A stretch of DNA of 64,000 nt from Micropterix aruncella (taxonomy: Eukaryota > Arthropoda > Insecta > Lepidoptera > Micropterigidae), in contig OX155979.1 in NCBI GenBank assembly GCA_944548615.1, forward strand, positions 15,033,597 to 15,097,596, given 5' to 3'. Shown in pieces: positions 23,501 through 33,069 of this stretch; the first letter of the stretch is position 1; each line of letters begins with the position of its first letter. Under the pieces are notes generated by a model that ran no database searches, had not been told where the DNA came from, and saw only the letters and a list, made by a program, of their open reading frames with translations. The position numbers were made by a program, and so were the translations under genes.

Positions 23501-26500
23501 TTCTTTGTAAGGTAACAGATTTTCGTCAATATTTGTATTAGTAACGTCTGTCAAATAATTTGTAATAGTTTCGTGTAATTTTTCGTGATATATTTTATAA
23601 TAGATTCGGTCTCTAAGCAGTATAAATTCCCTGAAAGTCTCGGATGCACAGCCCTCCGTCCAGATATAACTCTTTACTGTCTATCTCGGAAGGTGGCTCT
23701 TATTGTAGAATTAACTGTTCCATGGGAATCAAATATCCCAAAAGACCACGAGTACAAATTAAATAAATACCATGATCTTGCAAATACCGTAACCCGGAAC
23801 GGCTTCACTGTTCACCTTCACGCGGTGGAAGTTGGCGCTCGTGGCCTGCCAGCTAAATCTCTATTTCACCTCTTTAAAGATCTTGGCCTTTCCAGAAAAA
23901 TAAACAACTCTTTCTTAGAAAAATTATCTAAAACTGCGATTTGCGCATCTCAAATTCTATGGCTTCGAAGGGGGAGTGAATGGGTGGTAAGGTGAACGCT
24001 CACATGTGGCAAGACAGCTGTCCTAAACCTACCACAGCCGGTTCGTAAGTCCGGAATCCACTGCTCACCCCCCAGAAGTGTAAAAAAATAGTATTATGAT
24101 GGGCCCGACTCCGGTCGGTGAATTCCATGGCAGCTCCGTTTGTATTTATTTATATCAGATATATTTAAACATCTGGTAGTAAATTGAATGAAATTTCTGA
24201 AGGGAATTTCTGAAATTTCTAAGAAAACCGTTTTATTTAAATTTAATCCACCATATTTTTTTCGTAAAATTAGTAACTGCCTGTTATCTGTTAGGTGGTT
24301 TCCAGTGATCTGATCAGAGAATCTATTACACTGTATAAGAACGCTATTATGTATGTTTTAAGTGTCGTTAATTTACTTAACTAGTTAATTATTTTTAGTT
24401 TTGTTAGTTTACTTTTAGTTTATTTATTTAAAAACAGATTTGCTAAGTCAAAAAAAACATTAATTTAAGCTAATTCCCCACTGAGCTACCGCGCGCATAA
24501 AAATACTAACACAAGAGAGACTAGCGCAACGACGGGACACATAGGTACATTGTGAATGCATAATAACAGTAAAAAGAGTCAAGTTTCTTTATTTCCTATG
24601 TTATTATGACTCTTTGAGGAGAACATCCATAGCCTTGGACGTTTACACTTATTTTAGTGATGTGAAATTATGAAAGAAATGCAAAAAATGAAAGTGAAGC
24701 TAGCTGCCCAGTTATTGAGCCAGTCGATGTTAGATGCTCTAATGTTTTGTCGCAATAAGATAAAACTGAAAGAATTTGCAAACTGTGAAGCAACTTCTGA
24801 ATTCATTGCCATGTTCAATAATTTATTTGATCTGTTAAATACCAGAAATCTAAACTCTTACGGGTATAAACATGCAATTCTGCCCAGAAACCTTGAAAAA
24901 ATACCAGCTCATAGAAAACGGTATTCAATACATAAAAAATCTTAAATTTGCTGATAATATTTTAGTTATCAACTCGCAAAGAAAAATTGGGTTTTTAGGA
25001 TTCACACTTTGTCTACAATCACTGAAAAATCTTTACAGCGATTTACTTCAGCAAAACCCTCCAAAAATGAGTTTAATATGTACATATAAGCTTTGTGTTA
25101 TTTTTTGGTGCAGTTAGATCAATGGGGGGCTTTAATAATAATCCTTCCGCAAAACAGTTTGGGGCAGCATCTACAAAATTACTCGTCCACGCCGAATTTA
25201 AAGCCGCTGAAGGAAACTGAATTCCGTTAGAGAATATACCTACCTATTCTAAACTTTACACAAAAATCCCAGTATGTTGATACGATTAATAATTCTCTTG
25301 CAAAATATAGAACGTTGGAACACTTAAAAAAAATAACGCATGCCGAAGAAGTTATTTACCATATATCGGGGTTTGTTGTAAAACATTTACAAAGGTATCT
25401 AGTCTGTGAAGACTGTTTATCAGCGTTAAATGGCCCCAAGAAAAGTTCATTGACATCGACTAAAGACAAAGGAGGCCTAATTTAGCCGAGTGATGATGTA
25501 TATTTCATTTGTAAACTATGTAAAAAAAAATGGGTAAATTTTTAGTATATACTCATACTAGTAAAATTAACAACCGAGATGTGCATACAATGATACGAGA
25601 CGTGATATTGCATGGTATGCACTTATCAAATTACCTAAATATTTTTTGTTGTAAATGAACATCAACTCGATTTCAGTTTTTTTGAAGATCTTAAATATCT
25701 TCTAATAAAATCGATCTGCGAGAACTATCTCAAGCTAAGAATCCATTTTGAAATGAAGAACGCTGTAGTAGAAAAGAGCGCCAGAATTTTTTATAATAAA
25801 TTAGTGCTATTTAAAGGTCATTAGCGCACCCAAACTAGTATAGTAATAAATAATATTACGAGAATCTGACATTGTTTAAATGTGACAAAAATAAAGATTT
25901 TTTTAAATAAAAAACATTTTTTTAATTATATTTTTAATATATTTTATATTTATTACTTTTATTTTGAAATCTAATTTTATCAAGAATCATGTCGATAGTA
26001 TTTGTAACTGGCGTATAATATTACGAGAATCTGACATTGTTTAGTTGTGATAAAAATAAAGTTTTTGTTTAACAAAAACTTATTTTTATATAATTTATTT
26101 TTTACTATACCTTATATTGATAATACTTTTATTTTTAATATAATTTAATCAAGAATCATACCGATAGTATTTGTAACTGCAATTAATATTACGAGAATCT
26201 GACATTGTTTAGTTGTGACAAAAATAAGTTTTTTTTTAATAAAAGACTTATTTTTAAACTATTTTTTTTTTAAATCTGCTTTACATTTAATAATTTCATT
26301 TTTATTCTAATTTATTCAAGAATCATATCGATAGTATTTGTAACAGTGTATCCCTAGTCACGCACACTAAACATCTTTAGAAACTCACACCAACAAAAGA
26401 CGGACAGCCTTTTACGCAAATGCGCCGTTCTTGATTATTGGTCTGAGGATCACGTGATAATGAAACTACGCCGCACTGTGACTTCCGTTTTTAACAAGTT

Positions 26501-29500
26501 GCTAAAATAACGCGTTATGCGAAACTGTTTAACCGGTCGTTGAATAAACGATTTATTTATAATACAATATCACTGTAAAACCCAATAATCTATGATTATA
26601 TCGTAACACTAACCGCATGACAGTTTATTTTTTAGCAAAGTTACCCTTTCTGTCAATAATCCATTCCTTACGATTACACAAAAAGTACGAGTTTGAAAAC
26701 AAGTTAATCTTTAAGTAAGCAAATTTTTAATGACATACGAAATAGGCCGGTGTTCAGGAATTCGAATAACCGGTAATTTGAGGTCGAGTTATAAAGACGG
26801 AAAATTAGTTATTACTAATAACCGGTTATTCTATAAAAAGCGTGCTCAACCCTCAAATATCTTTACAGCCGAAAATAACACGCCATCTATTATTTTCTTT
26901 CTTGAACATGTGATTTGTCGCGTAGAAGGAAATGCAATAGATAGCGCTAATAATTGAATGCTAATTTCGTTGAAACTGCTTGAATTATTGGGTTTTTAGA
27001 ATCAATCGATCCTTTATAATTAAAACTTAATTATCAATGTTAATATAGATATCCAAATAAATTGCTATACTTTTCGACGTCAGCACTACCAGCGCCATCT
27101 GCGTAGTGACGGCGAGAAATATGCTGCCATTTGCTTGTATGGGATGGCGTTATATATTACACTATAAAATCAATGGTATCACTTATCTATTTTTCTTAAT
27201 TAAATTTTATTAAATTACAACTATAAATGTATATATTTATTACATAGCTATATTTTTTATAAAATTGGTATATTTATGTGTATATACAGGTGGTGGGTCC
27301 AAATAATTTATTTAAAAAAAAACACTTCATTTCTTAAAATTGCATAAAAATATGCACATCTAGAGACGGGCCAAATTATCGCCTAGTTAGATGTGCTATT
27401 GGCAGTAAAGGTCATGTAAGATGTGTTAAACCTCCCTATATTAATTATTAAATAATTTATATAATTATTATAAGATTACATGACCTATGAATGAACTGTA
27501 TACCTAATCCTATGTACCTAAATAAATAAAATAAATAAAATTCCGTATTCAGTTGTATTTTATTTAAATACACGATGATACAAATACACGAAAAACCCAA
27601 TCAAATCACTTTTCCTGGACCCGTTCAGTTGACTTCGATATCGAAGTCGCGGGGCTTGAAGGGTTAATGTATCTGCTGTTAAATGAATCGATGAATGATT
27701 TGAATGCACTTTTCACCACCTCTTCGGAGTTGAACTTTCCCTTAACCCCTCTGATTTGCAGCAACCGGCTAGGATTGCACGCTTCTTAATTGCCAATCAC
27801 GCAAGGACCTGAACGGGTCGAGGCACTCAGCGCTGAGAAAAACGCCATTTACAAATCGAAATACGGATCTATGCGCTTCCGAGAGCGCTACATAACGGCC
27901 TAATGCCCATCACTATTCGAATTTTTCGTCTGCAGAACGATGAGTCCAGTAATTGATTTACTAAAAAGCAGTCTCGGCCCGCGGCCACTGTCACACGGAC
28001 GGCGTTTCGCGCGCGATCGTTTCTGTGCTGCGGCGTGTGGAAAAAAATGTTATTTTTAAGTGTTATAGTGCGATTTACTGCAGAAACGTGAGTGATTTGC
28101 ATTTTAAAAGAGTTTATGAATGAGCAATAGGGATTTGAGATAGTCGATCTGCTTTTTTTCACGTATTTTTAAGCAAAATGCTTCACGTGGCCAAAAAAAT
28201 TCCGTATATTTTTTCGTAATTTTTATGAAATATCCCGAAATATCGCGAAATATGACGTAATATTGATTTTATTCGCTGATAAAATAGTTATTGTTTCATT
28301 TACGGCGTAAGTAATCACAGAATTAGGCATATTTTTACCATTATAATTTATTTCGTAATATGAGACGATGCATAGAAATCTGTTTTGGTAATTAGTATGA
28401 GATAATGACCATATTTTGAGTGTGGTTTTCTATAGTTTTTCTATGAAATGTGACTCTTTGGAGTATAATAATTAGTTATTAGACATATAATAAGCATATA
28501 ATGAGACAATATATTTAAAAAAACTCTAATTAATTTTATATTATGAGATTTCAAAGTTTATTACAAAGTTTCGGATGCTAACTCTCAAAACTTTAGATTT
28601 TTCTGTAATATCAGACAAAGCTGAAAGTTCTGGTGTGATTTTCTATGAAGTTATTATAAAAGAATTTCATATAAAAAAATACCCTATGTGGTCACAAACA
28701 TAACATTTTTAATTTTTTTTTTTTACGAGAATACATCAATTTTTTCTTGGCTGAATAACTAAATATTTTTGTATGCAAATAAGTAAAACAAAATAATAGT
28801 TTTGGTAAAGCATTTAATAAAGAACATAACTGTATTTACAATTTTTGCATATTTTCCGTATTTTGTTATAAAAACATCGAAATGATTTTATAGGCGAGTT
28901 TTTTCAGTTCGCCAACTTTGTAATATTTATTCATTAATATCCTAATTGTTTTACGAGATAAAGTTATAATGTTTCATATTTCAAATTTCAATGCGGTCAT
29001 GTTACAGTTATTCTTTTTATGATCCGTATAGTGGTTTAAAAGTTATAGTCGTTTTTCTCAAGGCCGTCGACTTCACGCGCGAAACTGTCCCGCGCAAAAG
29101 TGACGGCTAAATTTTTACTTCGGGAGCCAAGGGGTTAAGTTATTCAAATCTGAAAAAAGTGGAAGGTCTTTCAAGTGCAGTGGGTGACGAAAAGTCTCTA
29201 GTTGCAAATGTAGAAACATAACGACATGGAGAACCGAGTGCTAGTGTCGGACAACTGACAACCAGCCCCAAACTCAAACACACACAAACATACAGGATGC
29301 CGTCGTATTGGCGCCAACGATGCTGTTGATGAAAAGATTGAATGGAAGAGGATTTAATTTAAAGGAAAAAAAACTTGCAATACTTACTCGGCGCTTTTGT
29401 CTCTGATAATCCTGACTGTCGTAAAATTGCGGCTTTCCCCGTCTCACTCTACCGGTTCTTCTTCTCTCTTCTCCCGTATCATCGGGCGGGGAATGATCGG

Positions 29501-31844
29501 CGCGTCTAGGCCTCAGGAAGAATGTATGTCCGCATTTGCAAGTCTTCGAAGCCACCGCCACCTAATGATACAACAAAAATACCGTGATATAAAGCAAGCC
29601 ATTAGCGATAATCTTAAATGGGAAAAACAGATTTTTGCAATCGCTAACAGAGTCAACTCTACTCTCTATGTGATAAGGAAGGCTTTCCAAAAGCTGTCAA
29701 TAGAATAGGATAGAAACGAATGTACCTCGTGAAATATATGTAGACTATATAGTCTCTAAGCAGTATAAATTCCCTGAAAGTCTCACAGCCCTCCGTCGAG
29801 ATATAACTCTTTACTCTCTATCTCGGAAGGTGGCCCTTATTGTAGAATTAACTGTTCCATGGGAATCAAATATCCCAAAAGACCACGAGTACAAATTAAA
29901 TAAATACCATGATCTTGCAAATGCCGTAACCCGGAACGGCTTCACTGTTCACCTTCACGCGGTGGAAGTTGGCGCTCGTGGCCTGCCAGCTAAATCTCTA
30001 TTTCACCTCTTTAAAGATCTCGGTCTTTCCAGAAAAATAATCAACTCTTTCTTAGAAAAATTATCTAAAACTGCGATTTGCGCATCTCAAATTCTATGGC
30101 TTCGAAGGGGGAGTGAATGGGTGGTAAGGTGAACGCTCACATGTGGCAAGACAGCTGTCCTAAACCTACCACAGCCGGTTCGTAAGTCCGGAATCCACTG
30201 CTCACCCCCCAGAAGTGTAAAAAAATAGTATTATGATGGGCCCGACTCCGGTCGGTGAATTCCATGGCAGCTCCGTTTGTATTTATTTATATTTATTATA
30301 GAGGTCCATATCTACCCTGAACAACGACGGTTGCAATATCGCCGAAACATCGGGTGCTACAGATTTTACGAAACTAGAGCTGCTAACTACAAAGGACGAA
30401 CCCGTCACCTCAGGAAGATTTAACGATATTAGATTGTTCTGTCTACCCTGGTGGTGAACGTAGAAGACTTGGGACGAAAACAGACTTGGGACGAAAATAG
30501 ATTACTCCGGTCTCCCGACTGGTTACAGGTTCGAGGTCGCTTGCGCGATCCTCTCCCTTATGTAGCGGTGTATCTATTGCAGGGATTGCATTGTGGTCTG
30601 CAATAGATACATCTATCCTTATGTATCTATTGCAGACCACAGCATCCTTTGCCCGGCTGTTCACCCGGTATCGGGAAGCCAATTGGTCATTTCAAGAGCA
30701 GTTGCTGTAAGGTGAACAACTACCCTCGCTCTATAGGAGACAGTACTGTTTCCAGACTCCCCCGGCTGTCGGTCAGAATGCACAATCGATTGGCTAACGC
30801 CGTACGTTGTGCATAATATTCAGGAGCGCCCGAAGGTTGACTCCTAGGATAAAATGGCCCGCAGGCCAGAATCGTACTTCTGAGTGGAGGCCGTCGGATG
30901 GGTGTTGATCCGTGAGTTTGACCATGGAGATCCAGGGTAGGACGCAGACCTGCGGGCGCTCCTGGACGGTTTGTGCACCGTGCGGCGTCAGCTAATCGAT
31001 TGTACACTCCGACGCCGGGGGAGTCTGGGAGCAGTAATGTTTCCTATAGAACGGGGATGGTTGTTAACCTTATGGCAACTGCTCTTGAAACGACCATTCA
31101 GCCACCCGATCCCGGGTGAATAAGCCAGGCAAAGGATGCCGTGGTCAGCGATAGATTCGATGTACACCGTATCACCGCTTCATAAGGGATAGGACCGTGC
31201 AAGCGACCTCGATCCTGTAACCAGTCAGGAGGCAGGTGGTATCCTTTCTTTTCTGGTGCCTTGCTAAGGAGTTGGCCTCTGACGGGAAGGTGGCGTAACT
31301 AGACTGTGGATTGTTTTTTGTCCCAAGTCTTCTGCGCTCACCTCACGGAAGACAGAACGATTGTATATCGTTAAAACTTCCTGAGGTGACGGGTTCGCGT
31401 GTTGTAGTTGACAGCTCTAGTTGCAAGATTACAGCAGTGGCAGAAGCTCACAGCGGCCCTGACAGATTAGGTCCCTCTACGAGGAGGCTAACAGACAGGA
31501 GTTGAACCATGACTGGGCAATCTATATGACATAGATTTTGGCAACACCACCCAAGCTGTAGGGAACCATTAGAAACCTGCTGTGCAGTATAGAGTAACCC
31601 AGGGGATTCCAAAGTGTATTCCGACACATGTCCCGACTACTAATAATCATGCAGCCATTTTTTATCGGTTTACCTAGTTTTGAAATGCGTATTCCCTGCG
31701 TAAACGATGTTTTTAGCAAAAATAGGAAAAAGCCAATAATTGCAGAATTTAACGATTTTTCTTCGTAAACGCTGCGGGATATCGATGGCTCACCTGCAAT
31801 TCGCATTTCGGGCAGCTTTTCGCGATCATTTTGTTCTTCCCCAT
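17281..31844 (-). CDS. UPF0547 / C16orf87-type zinc-ribbon protein gene (4 coding exons)
   Basis: Coding exons on the minus strand: 31844-31794, 29561-29388, 18763-18703 and 17507-17281. Together they give 170 codons and a TGA stop. All junctions are GT/AG with good consensus, and the phases (0, 0, 1) fit. The N-terminus has a CPKC pair (residues 11-14) and a CKCG pair (25-28), the zinc-ribbon ligands of the family. A basic ERRRTGRVRRGK segment follows at about 48-59, then a low-complexity middle, and DEINRKMGS near the C-terminus, matching the conserved EINRK of vertebrate C16orf87 (about 154 residues). The vertebrate protein has been reported with MIER/HDAC complexes; a nuclear role here is inference. 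Introns of 2.2, 10.6 and 1.2 kb are filled with mobile DNA, including a P-element nest in intron 2. Confidence 0.88.
17712..18176 (-). repeat. Family A, minus-strand half of an inverted pair
   Basis: Minus-strand family A with an internal deletion (the segment between CTCTCCC and the TGCACAATCGATTGG block is missing). It lies in intron 3 of the C16orf87 homologue and meets a plus-strand copy head-on at about 18176. Confidence 0.7.
18177..18612 (+). repeat. Family A, plus-strand half of an inverted pair
   Basis: Begins at the CTCTGACTAACAG landmark and runs to the GACAACC end. With 17712-18176 it forms a large imperfect inverted repeat inside an intron. Confidence 0.7.
18703..18763 (-). CDS. 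C16orf87 homologue, coding exon 3
   Basis: A 61-base exon between the acceptor TTCATTCTAG and the donor AAACCG|GTAAGC. It encodes TSKKRSTSLGSDERNTLKET plus one base, serine- and lysine-rich as at this place in vertebrate relatives. An alternative AG five bases further in gives an early stop. Confidence 0.8.
18795..20160 (-). pseudogene. RLE-type LINE (copy 2) with a foreign reverse transcriptase inserted
   Basis: On the minus strand: the RLE element's zinc knuckle and endonuclease (20155 to about 19585), then a jockey-like reverse transcriptase segment (19585 to about 18956), then the RLE element's own 3' UTR (18955-18795). About 290 bases of the RLE ORF are missing at the junction. It lies sense-oriented in intron 2 of the C16orf87 homologue. 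Confidence 0.75.
19112..20155 (-). CDS. Chimeric ORF: CCHC/RLE endonuclease joined to jockey-like RT
   Basis: 347 open codons. Residues 1-190 show a CCHC knuckle (CPLC, then H and C eight and thirteen residues on, followed by GRYTYRH) and the endonuclease core RPD...ELTVPWE of R2/NeSL/Hero-type LINEs. At HDLANA the frame switches without a break to a different LINE: SAGPDGIP, VTPVYKSG, NYRP, QHGFRSGRST and YTDFSKAFDKVDH (motif A). A TAA at 19112 replaces what is usually a Leu codon; the frame then continues through GVPQGSLLGPLLF (motif B) to about 18956 before meeting the RLE 3' UTR. The motif order is unnatural for either family, so this is probably a recombination product. Confidence 0.7.
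   Translation of the reverse strand: MLYDWTPEMQNFYLNAFQQILPDPSNLARWSYAEDSSCPLCSNTPCTARHIQAGCKVALYQGRYTYRHHKVLAVIREVISLSVARANKCLTISSKPPKQFVWDGSKGKKHLPTKPFSIIGKASDWILEVDSVSKQYKFPESLGYTALRPDITLYSLSRKMAIIVELTVPWESNIPKDHEYKLNEYHDLANAWKSAGPDGIPPLFIFRCGHTLALPLSLLFKRSVCYGTFPDEWKQAFVTPVYKSGSKIDVTNYRPVSKLSIISKLFEKIVYDQLYAATTLCIIPQQHGFRSGRSTVSNLTLFTSFLSLQMSKRNQVDAIYTDFSKAFDKVDHTNHILKLSGVGIHGD
20896..20934 (+). repeat. Left terminal inverted repeat of the P element
   Basis: 39 bases from CATTGATTTT to CCATAC, two mismatches to the right TIR. Similarity continues weakly inward through GCAAAATGG. Confidence 0.85.
21055..21225. repeat. GC-rich palindromes inside the P element
   Basis: A perfect 26-base palindrome (centre CCGCGG, arms CGTTCGTAAGCCG) lies at about 21076-21101. 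An outer pair CATTATCGGACG / CGTCCGATAATG encloses it, and a third related copy of the motif is at 21183-21213. This is far more GC-rich than its surroundings, probably a small inserted fold-back MITE. Confidence 0.65.
22090..22898 (+). pseudogene. Jockey-like LINE 3' end inside the P element
   Basis: An open frame of about 190 codons covers the region after the RT core (ALLRIRNCL, YGILLWGNAA, LQKRAIRAIVG, LGLKLFNKLPE), ending at 22678. A 3' UTR follows, with TTGGAAATAAATACC near 22870. The upstream codons from 21962 are probably P-element sequence read through. 5' truncated. Confidence 0.75.
23600..24160 (+). pseudogene. RLE-type LINE, copy 3, inside the P element
   Basis: 5'-truncated copy with an open endonuclease end (LRPDITLY, ELTVPWESNI, HLHAVEVGAR, WLRRGSEWVV; stop at 23993-23995) and a complete 3' UTR. 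Near-matching GATATATTT words at 23587 and 24158 may be a target duplication. 22899-23599 shows nothing recognisable besides P-element filler. Confidence 0.8.
24660..25824 (+). pseudogene. P-element (THAP9-like) transposase, C-terminal relic
   Basis: Stretches in at least two frames line up in family order: KVKLAAQLLSQS, FCRNKIKLKEF and NCEATSEFI (24690-24815), FNNLFDLLN (24826), NRKTGFLGF-like residues (24990), FGAVRSMGGFNNNPSAKQFG (25107-25166) and KLLVHAEFKAAEGN. Then HISGFVVKHLQ (25360), KDKGGLI-stop-PSDDV (25467) and a KLVLFKGH end with TAG at 25822. The GGFNNNPSAKQF block is a hallmark of P-type transposases. Stops and frameshifts rule out function. Confidence 0.85.
25852..26346. repeat. 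Tandem array, ~166-bp unit, three copies
   Basis: Units start at 25852, 26017 and 26185 with AATATTACGAGAATCTGACA and end with GATAGTATTTGTAAC. They lie between the transposase relic and the right TIR, so they are part of the transposon's 3' region or a later expansion in it. Confidence 0.85.
27137..27175 (-). repeat. Right terminal inverted repeat of the P element
   Basis: Reverse complement of the left TIR with two mismatches; followed by the GTATCAC target duplicate. 26347-27136 holds no gene; a short frame at 26730-26957 has no known motif. Confidence 0.85.
27742..29135 (-). mobile_element. TTAA-flanked non-autonomous element, copy 1
   Basis: TTAA at 27742-27745 and 29132-29135, with CCCCTCT just inside one end and GGGG just inside the other. 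Its body is an inverted relative of 35349-36671 (for example AAATGATTTTATAGGCGAG near 28882). No transposase frame. Probably a piggyBac-type non-autonomous element of about 1.4 kb. Confidence 0.65.
29388..29561 (-). CDS. C16orf87 homologue, coding exon 2
   Basis: Acceptor TGTATCATTAG, exon start 29561; donor CGCCGA|GTAAGT, exon end 29388. 58 codons: VAVASKTCKCGHTFF completes the zinc ribbon; the basic RRRTGRVRRGK block and SQDYQRQKRR follow. Reading past the donor meets a different composition, supporting the splice. Confidence 0.88.
29596..29706 (+). pseudogene. CR1-like LINE fragment near a splice acceptor
   Basis: Residues NLKWEKQIFAIANRVN and LYVIRKAF match the segment after the RT core of the intact element at 49545-52361. 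It begins only about 35 bases upstream of the acceptor of coding exon 2, on the opposite strand. Confidence 0.65.
29704..30372. mobile_element. Second copy of the fold-back MITE, split
   Basis: Left piece 29704-29747 (AATAGGATAGAAACG) and right piece 30299-30372 (GCCGAAACATCGGGTGCTAC) match the arms of the MITE at 2033-2218. The RLE LINE at 29748-30298 lies between them. Confidence 0.6.
29748..30298 (+). pseudogene. RLE-type LINE, copy 4
   Basis: 5'-truncated copy, open from about 29830 to the stop at 30130-30132, very similar to the 23600-24160 copy over ORF end and 3' UTR. A small deletion (GATG) lies upstream at about 29785. Confidence 0.78.
30380..31425. repeat. Family A, scrambled copies
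   Basis: Minus-strand pieces (30387-30860) run into plus-strand pieces (about 30880-31425). They include a short duplicated block with CTATTGCAGACCACAG near 30560-30650 and the CTGAGGTGACGGG landmark near 31380. No protein frame. It fills most of intron 1 of the C16orf87 homologue. Confidence 0.65.
31794..31844 (-). CDS. C16orf87 homologue, coding exon 1 (start)
   Basis: ATG at 31844-31842, 17 codons (MGKNKMIAKSCPKCELQ), donor CTGCAG-type CAG|GTGAGC with exon end 31794. Supplies the first CPxC of the zinc ribbon and joins in phase to VAVASKTC of exon 2. Confidence 0.85.
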
Positions 31845-32110
31845 TGCGGAAAGTAATTCTGTCGAAAAATCAGCTCGAGACGAGAGCGAAAAGAGCAGCT
31901 CTCACGACGACATCTCAGTCAAAACAATCATATTCGGCATGTAAACAACCGCTATTTCAGCGTTTATGGTTTTGAATGGAGAAAAATGGCATTTTTATCC
32001 GTTTAATTACATAAATGGGCAAATAGTAAACTAACGAGCCGAGAATAAAAAATCGTAAACAAATCTGACAGCGCTGAGCTGTCATTTGCAAAAATGTTGC
32101 CAGATTGATT
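31845..32110 (-). promoter_or_regulatory. Probable promoter region of the C16orf87 homologue
   Basis: Upstream of the start codon. Contains GCTGTCATTTGC and a TTGCCAGATTG word of the type common near insect promoters, but no clear TATA box. Placement is by position only. Confidence 0.35.
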
Positions 32111-32372
32111 ATTGCTCTTCTTCTTCATTGAGTACCTTCGCAGTACCTTGCGAATTAATTGGAACAAAGGGTATTTATCTTCGAAAAGTACTTTAATCGA
32201 AATAAACATACAAAAACAGTACTGCTAGTTATATATTGTTAGTTTTAAAATAGAACGTGATCTCTTTTAGCATTGATAACCCCTTTCACTCTTGTAGGCA
32301 TAGAATTTACCAGGTTTTGAGCATCGATATATGACCCCCTCGATGGGCCTTTCAGTCGATCATCGTGAAAGC

Positions 32373-32785
32373 AGGGCTGGGATTCCGAAACGGCGACACG
32401 ATATACGATTAGAAACGGGAGCGGAAGACTTTTATCGTATGTTGACAGACTGTGGATTATCGCACTGAGTTTAAATGGTTTATCGACGTTAATCGTTAAA
32501 TAGAGCGAGACATTCTTCCGTATCAACATTGTTTGGGAGATTTTTGAAGAGTTACTGCGTAATCATTAAATTGTGTAAAAACACTCCAATAAATGCAGAC
32601 GCGAAAGAATGTCTCGCACTATTTTTCGATTAACGCTGACCTACCATCTAAACGCAGTGCGACAATTTACAGCCTGTCATACGATAAAAGTATTTACAGT
32701 CTGTCATACGATAAAAGTATTTTCGCTCCCGTTCCAGTGATGAAGATCGTATAATCGTGCCGTGGCTCGGAATCCCAGCCCAGAC
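32373..32785. mobile_element. MITE with GGGCTGGGATTCCGA ends
   Basis: The arm GGGCTGGGATTCCGA near 32374 is mirrored by TCGGAATCCCAGCCC near 32768. Inner parts also pair (GGGAGCGGAAGACTTTTATCG against its complement near 32710-32735). A 27-bp block with CTGTCATACGATAAAAG is duplicated at 32672-32725. No clear target duplication. Confidence 0.65.
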
Positions 32786-33069
32786 TGGACATTTACTATA
32801 TACGATTCGTTTTATGATGCAAAGCAGTGGGTTGATGCTTTAATTACATGTATACAGTTTCTTAGCAAGGCATATCAATGGGTATGGAAGAAGTCCGATT
32901 TCGGGTAAAAGTGGGGTTCAATGCTACATTTACATTTAAAAATGTGTGTTTCAAATCTAAACAAAGGGTACGGATGAAGTCCGTGTCCGGATTCATTGGC
33001 CCTGAACATCTCCTGAAACACAAGTAGGGTTACAGCACACTGCTCGGCTGCTGGCGCGTCCCTCTTCTT

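Larger units (their letters stand above)
20896..27175 (+). mobile_element. P-superfamily DNA transposon, decayed, with TIRs and 7-bp TSD
   Basis: A 6,280-bp insertion with terminal inverted repeats beginning CATTGATTTTATAG; 37 of the first 39 bases match (20896-20934 against 27175-27137). It is flanked by GTATCAC at 20889-20895 and 27176-27182. The intact site is seen at 15722-15728. TSD of 7-8 bp and CA-starting ends fit the P superfamily. A THAP9/P-type transposase relic lies at 24660-25824. The N-terminal THAP domain was not found. A jockey-like and an RLE fragment have inserted into it. Confidence 0.85.
20411..27541 (+). pseudogene. Jockey-like LINE 3' end, interrupted by a P element
   Basis: Left part 20411-20895: RT C-terminus with AAWGATTNDN, AQKLLLRVIH and, after a frameshift near 20620-20670, IPSVRTTFAQRH and LNRWLLNKGY, stop at 20887-20889. 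Right part 27183-27541: 3' UTR and (AAAT)n tail. Joining the parts matches the uninterrupted copy at 15668-16085. The 5' end is truncated. Confidence 0.8.
20330..27667. mobile_element. TTAA-flanked (piggyBac-like) MITE, host of a nest
   Basis: TTAA at 20330-20333 and 27664-27667 bound arms that start CCCTTCAAGCCCCGCGACTT on both sides (second arm as reverse complement). The arms stay similar for about 77 bases, up to the GTTTTTCGTGT block. TTAA duplications and CCC ends are typical of piggyBac-type elements. Everything between the arms, except about 45 bases next to the right arm, is later insertions. Confidence 0.75.
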
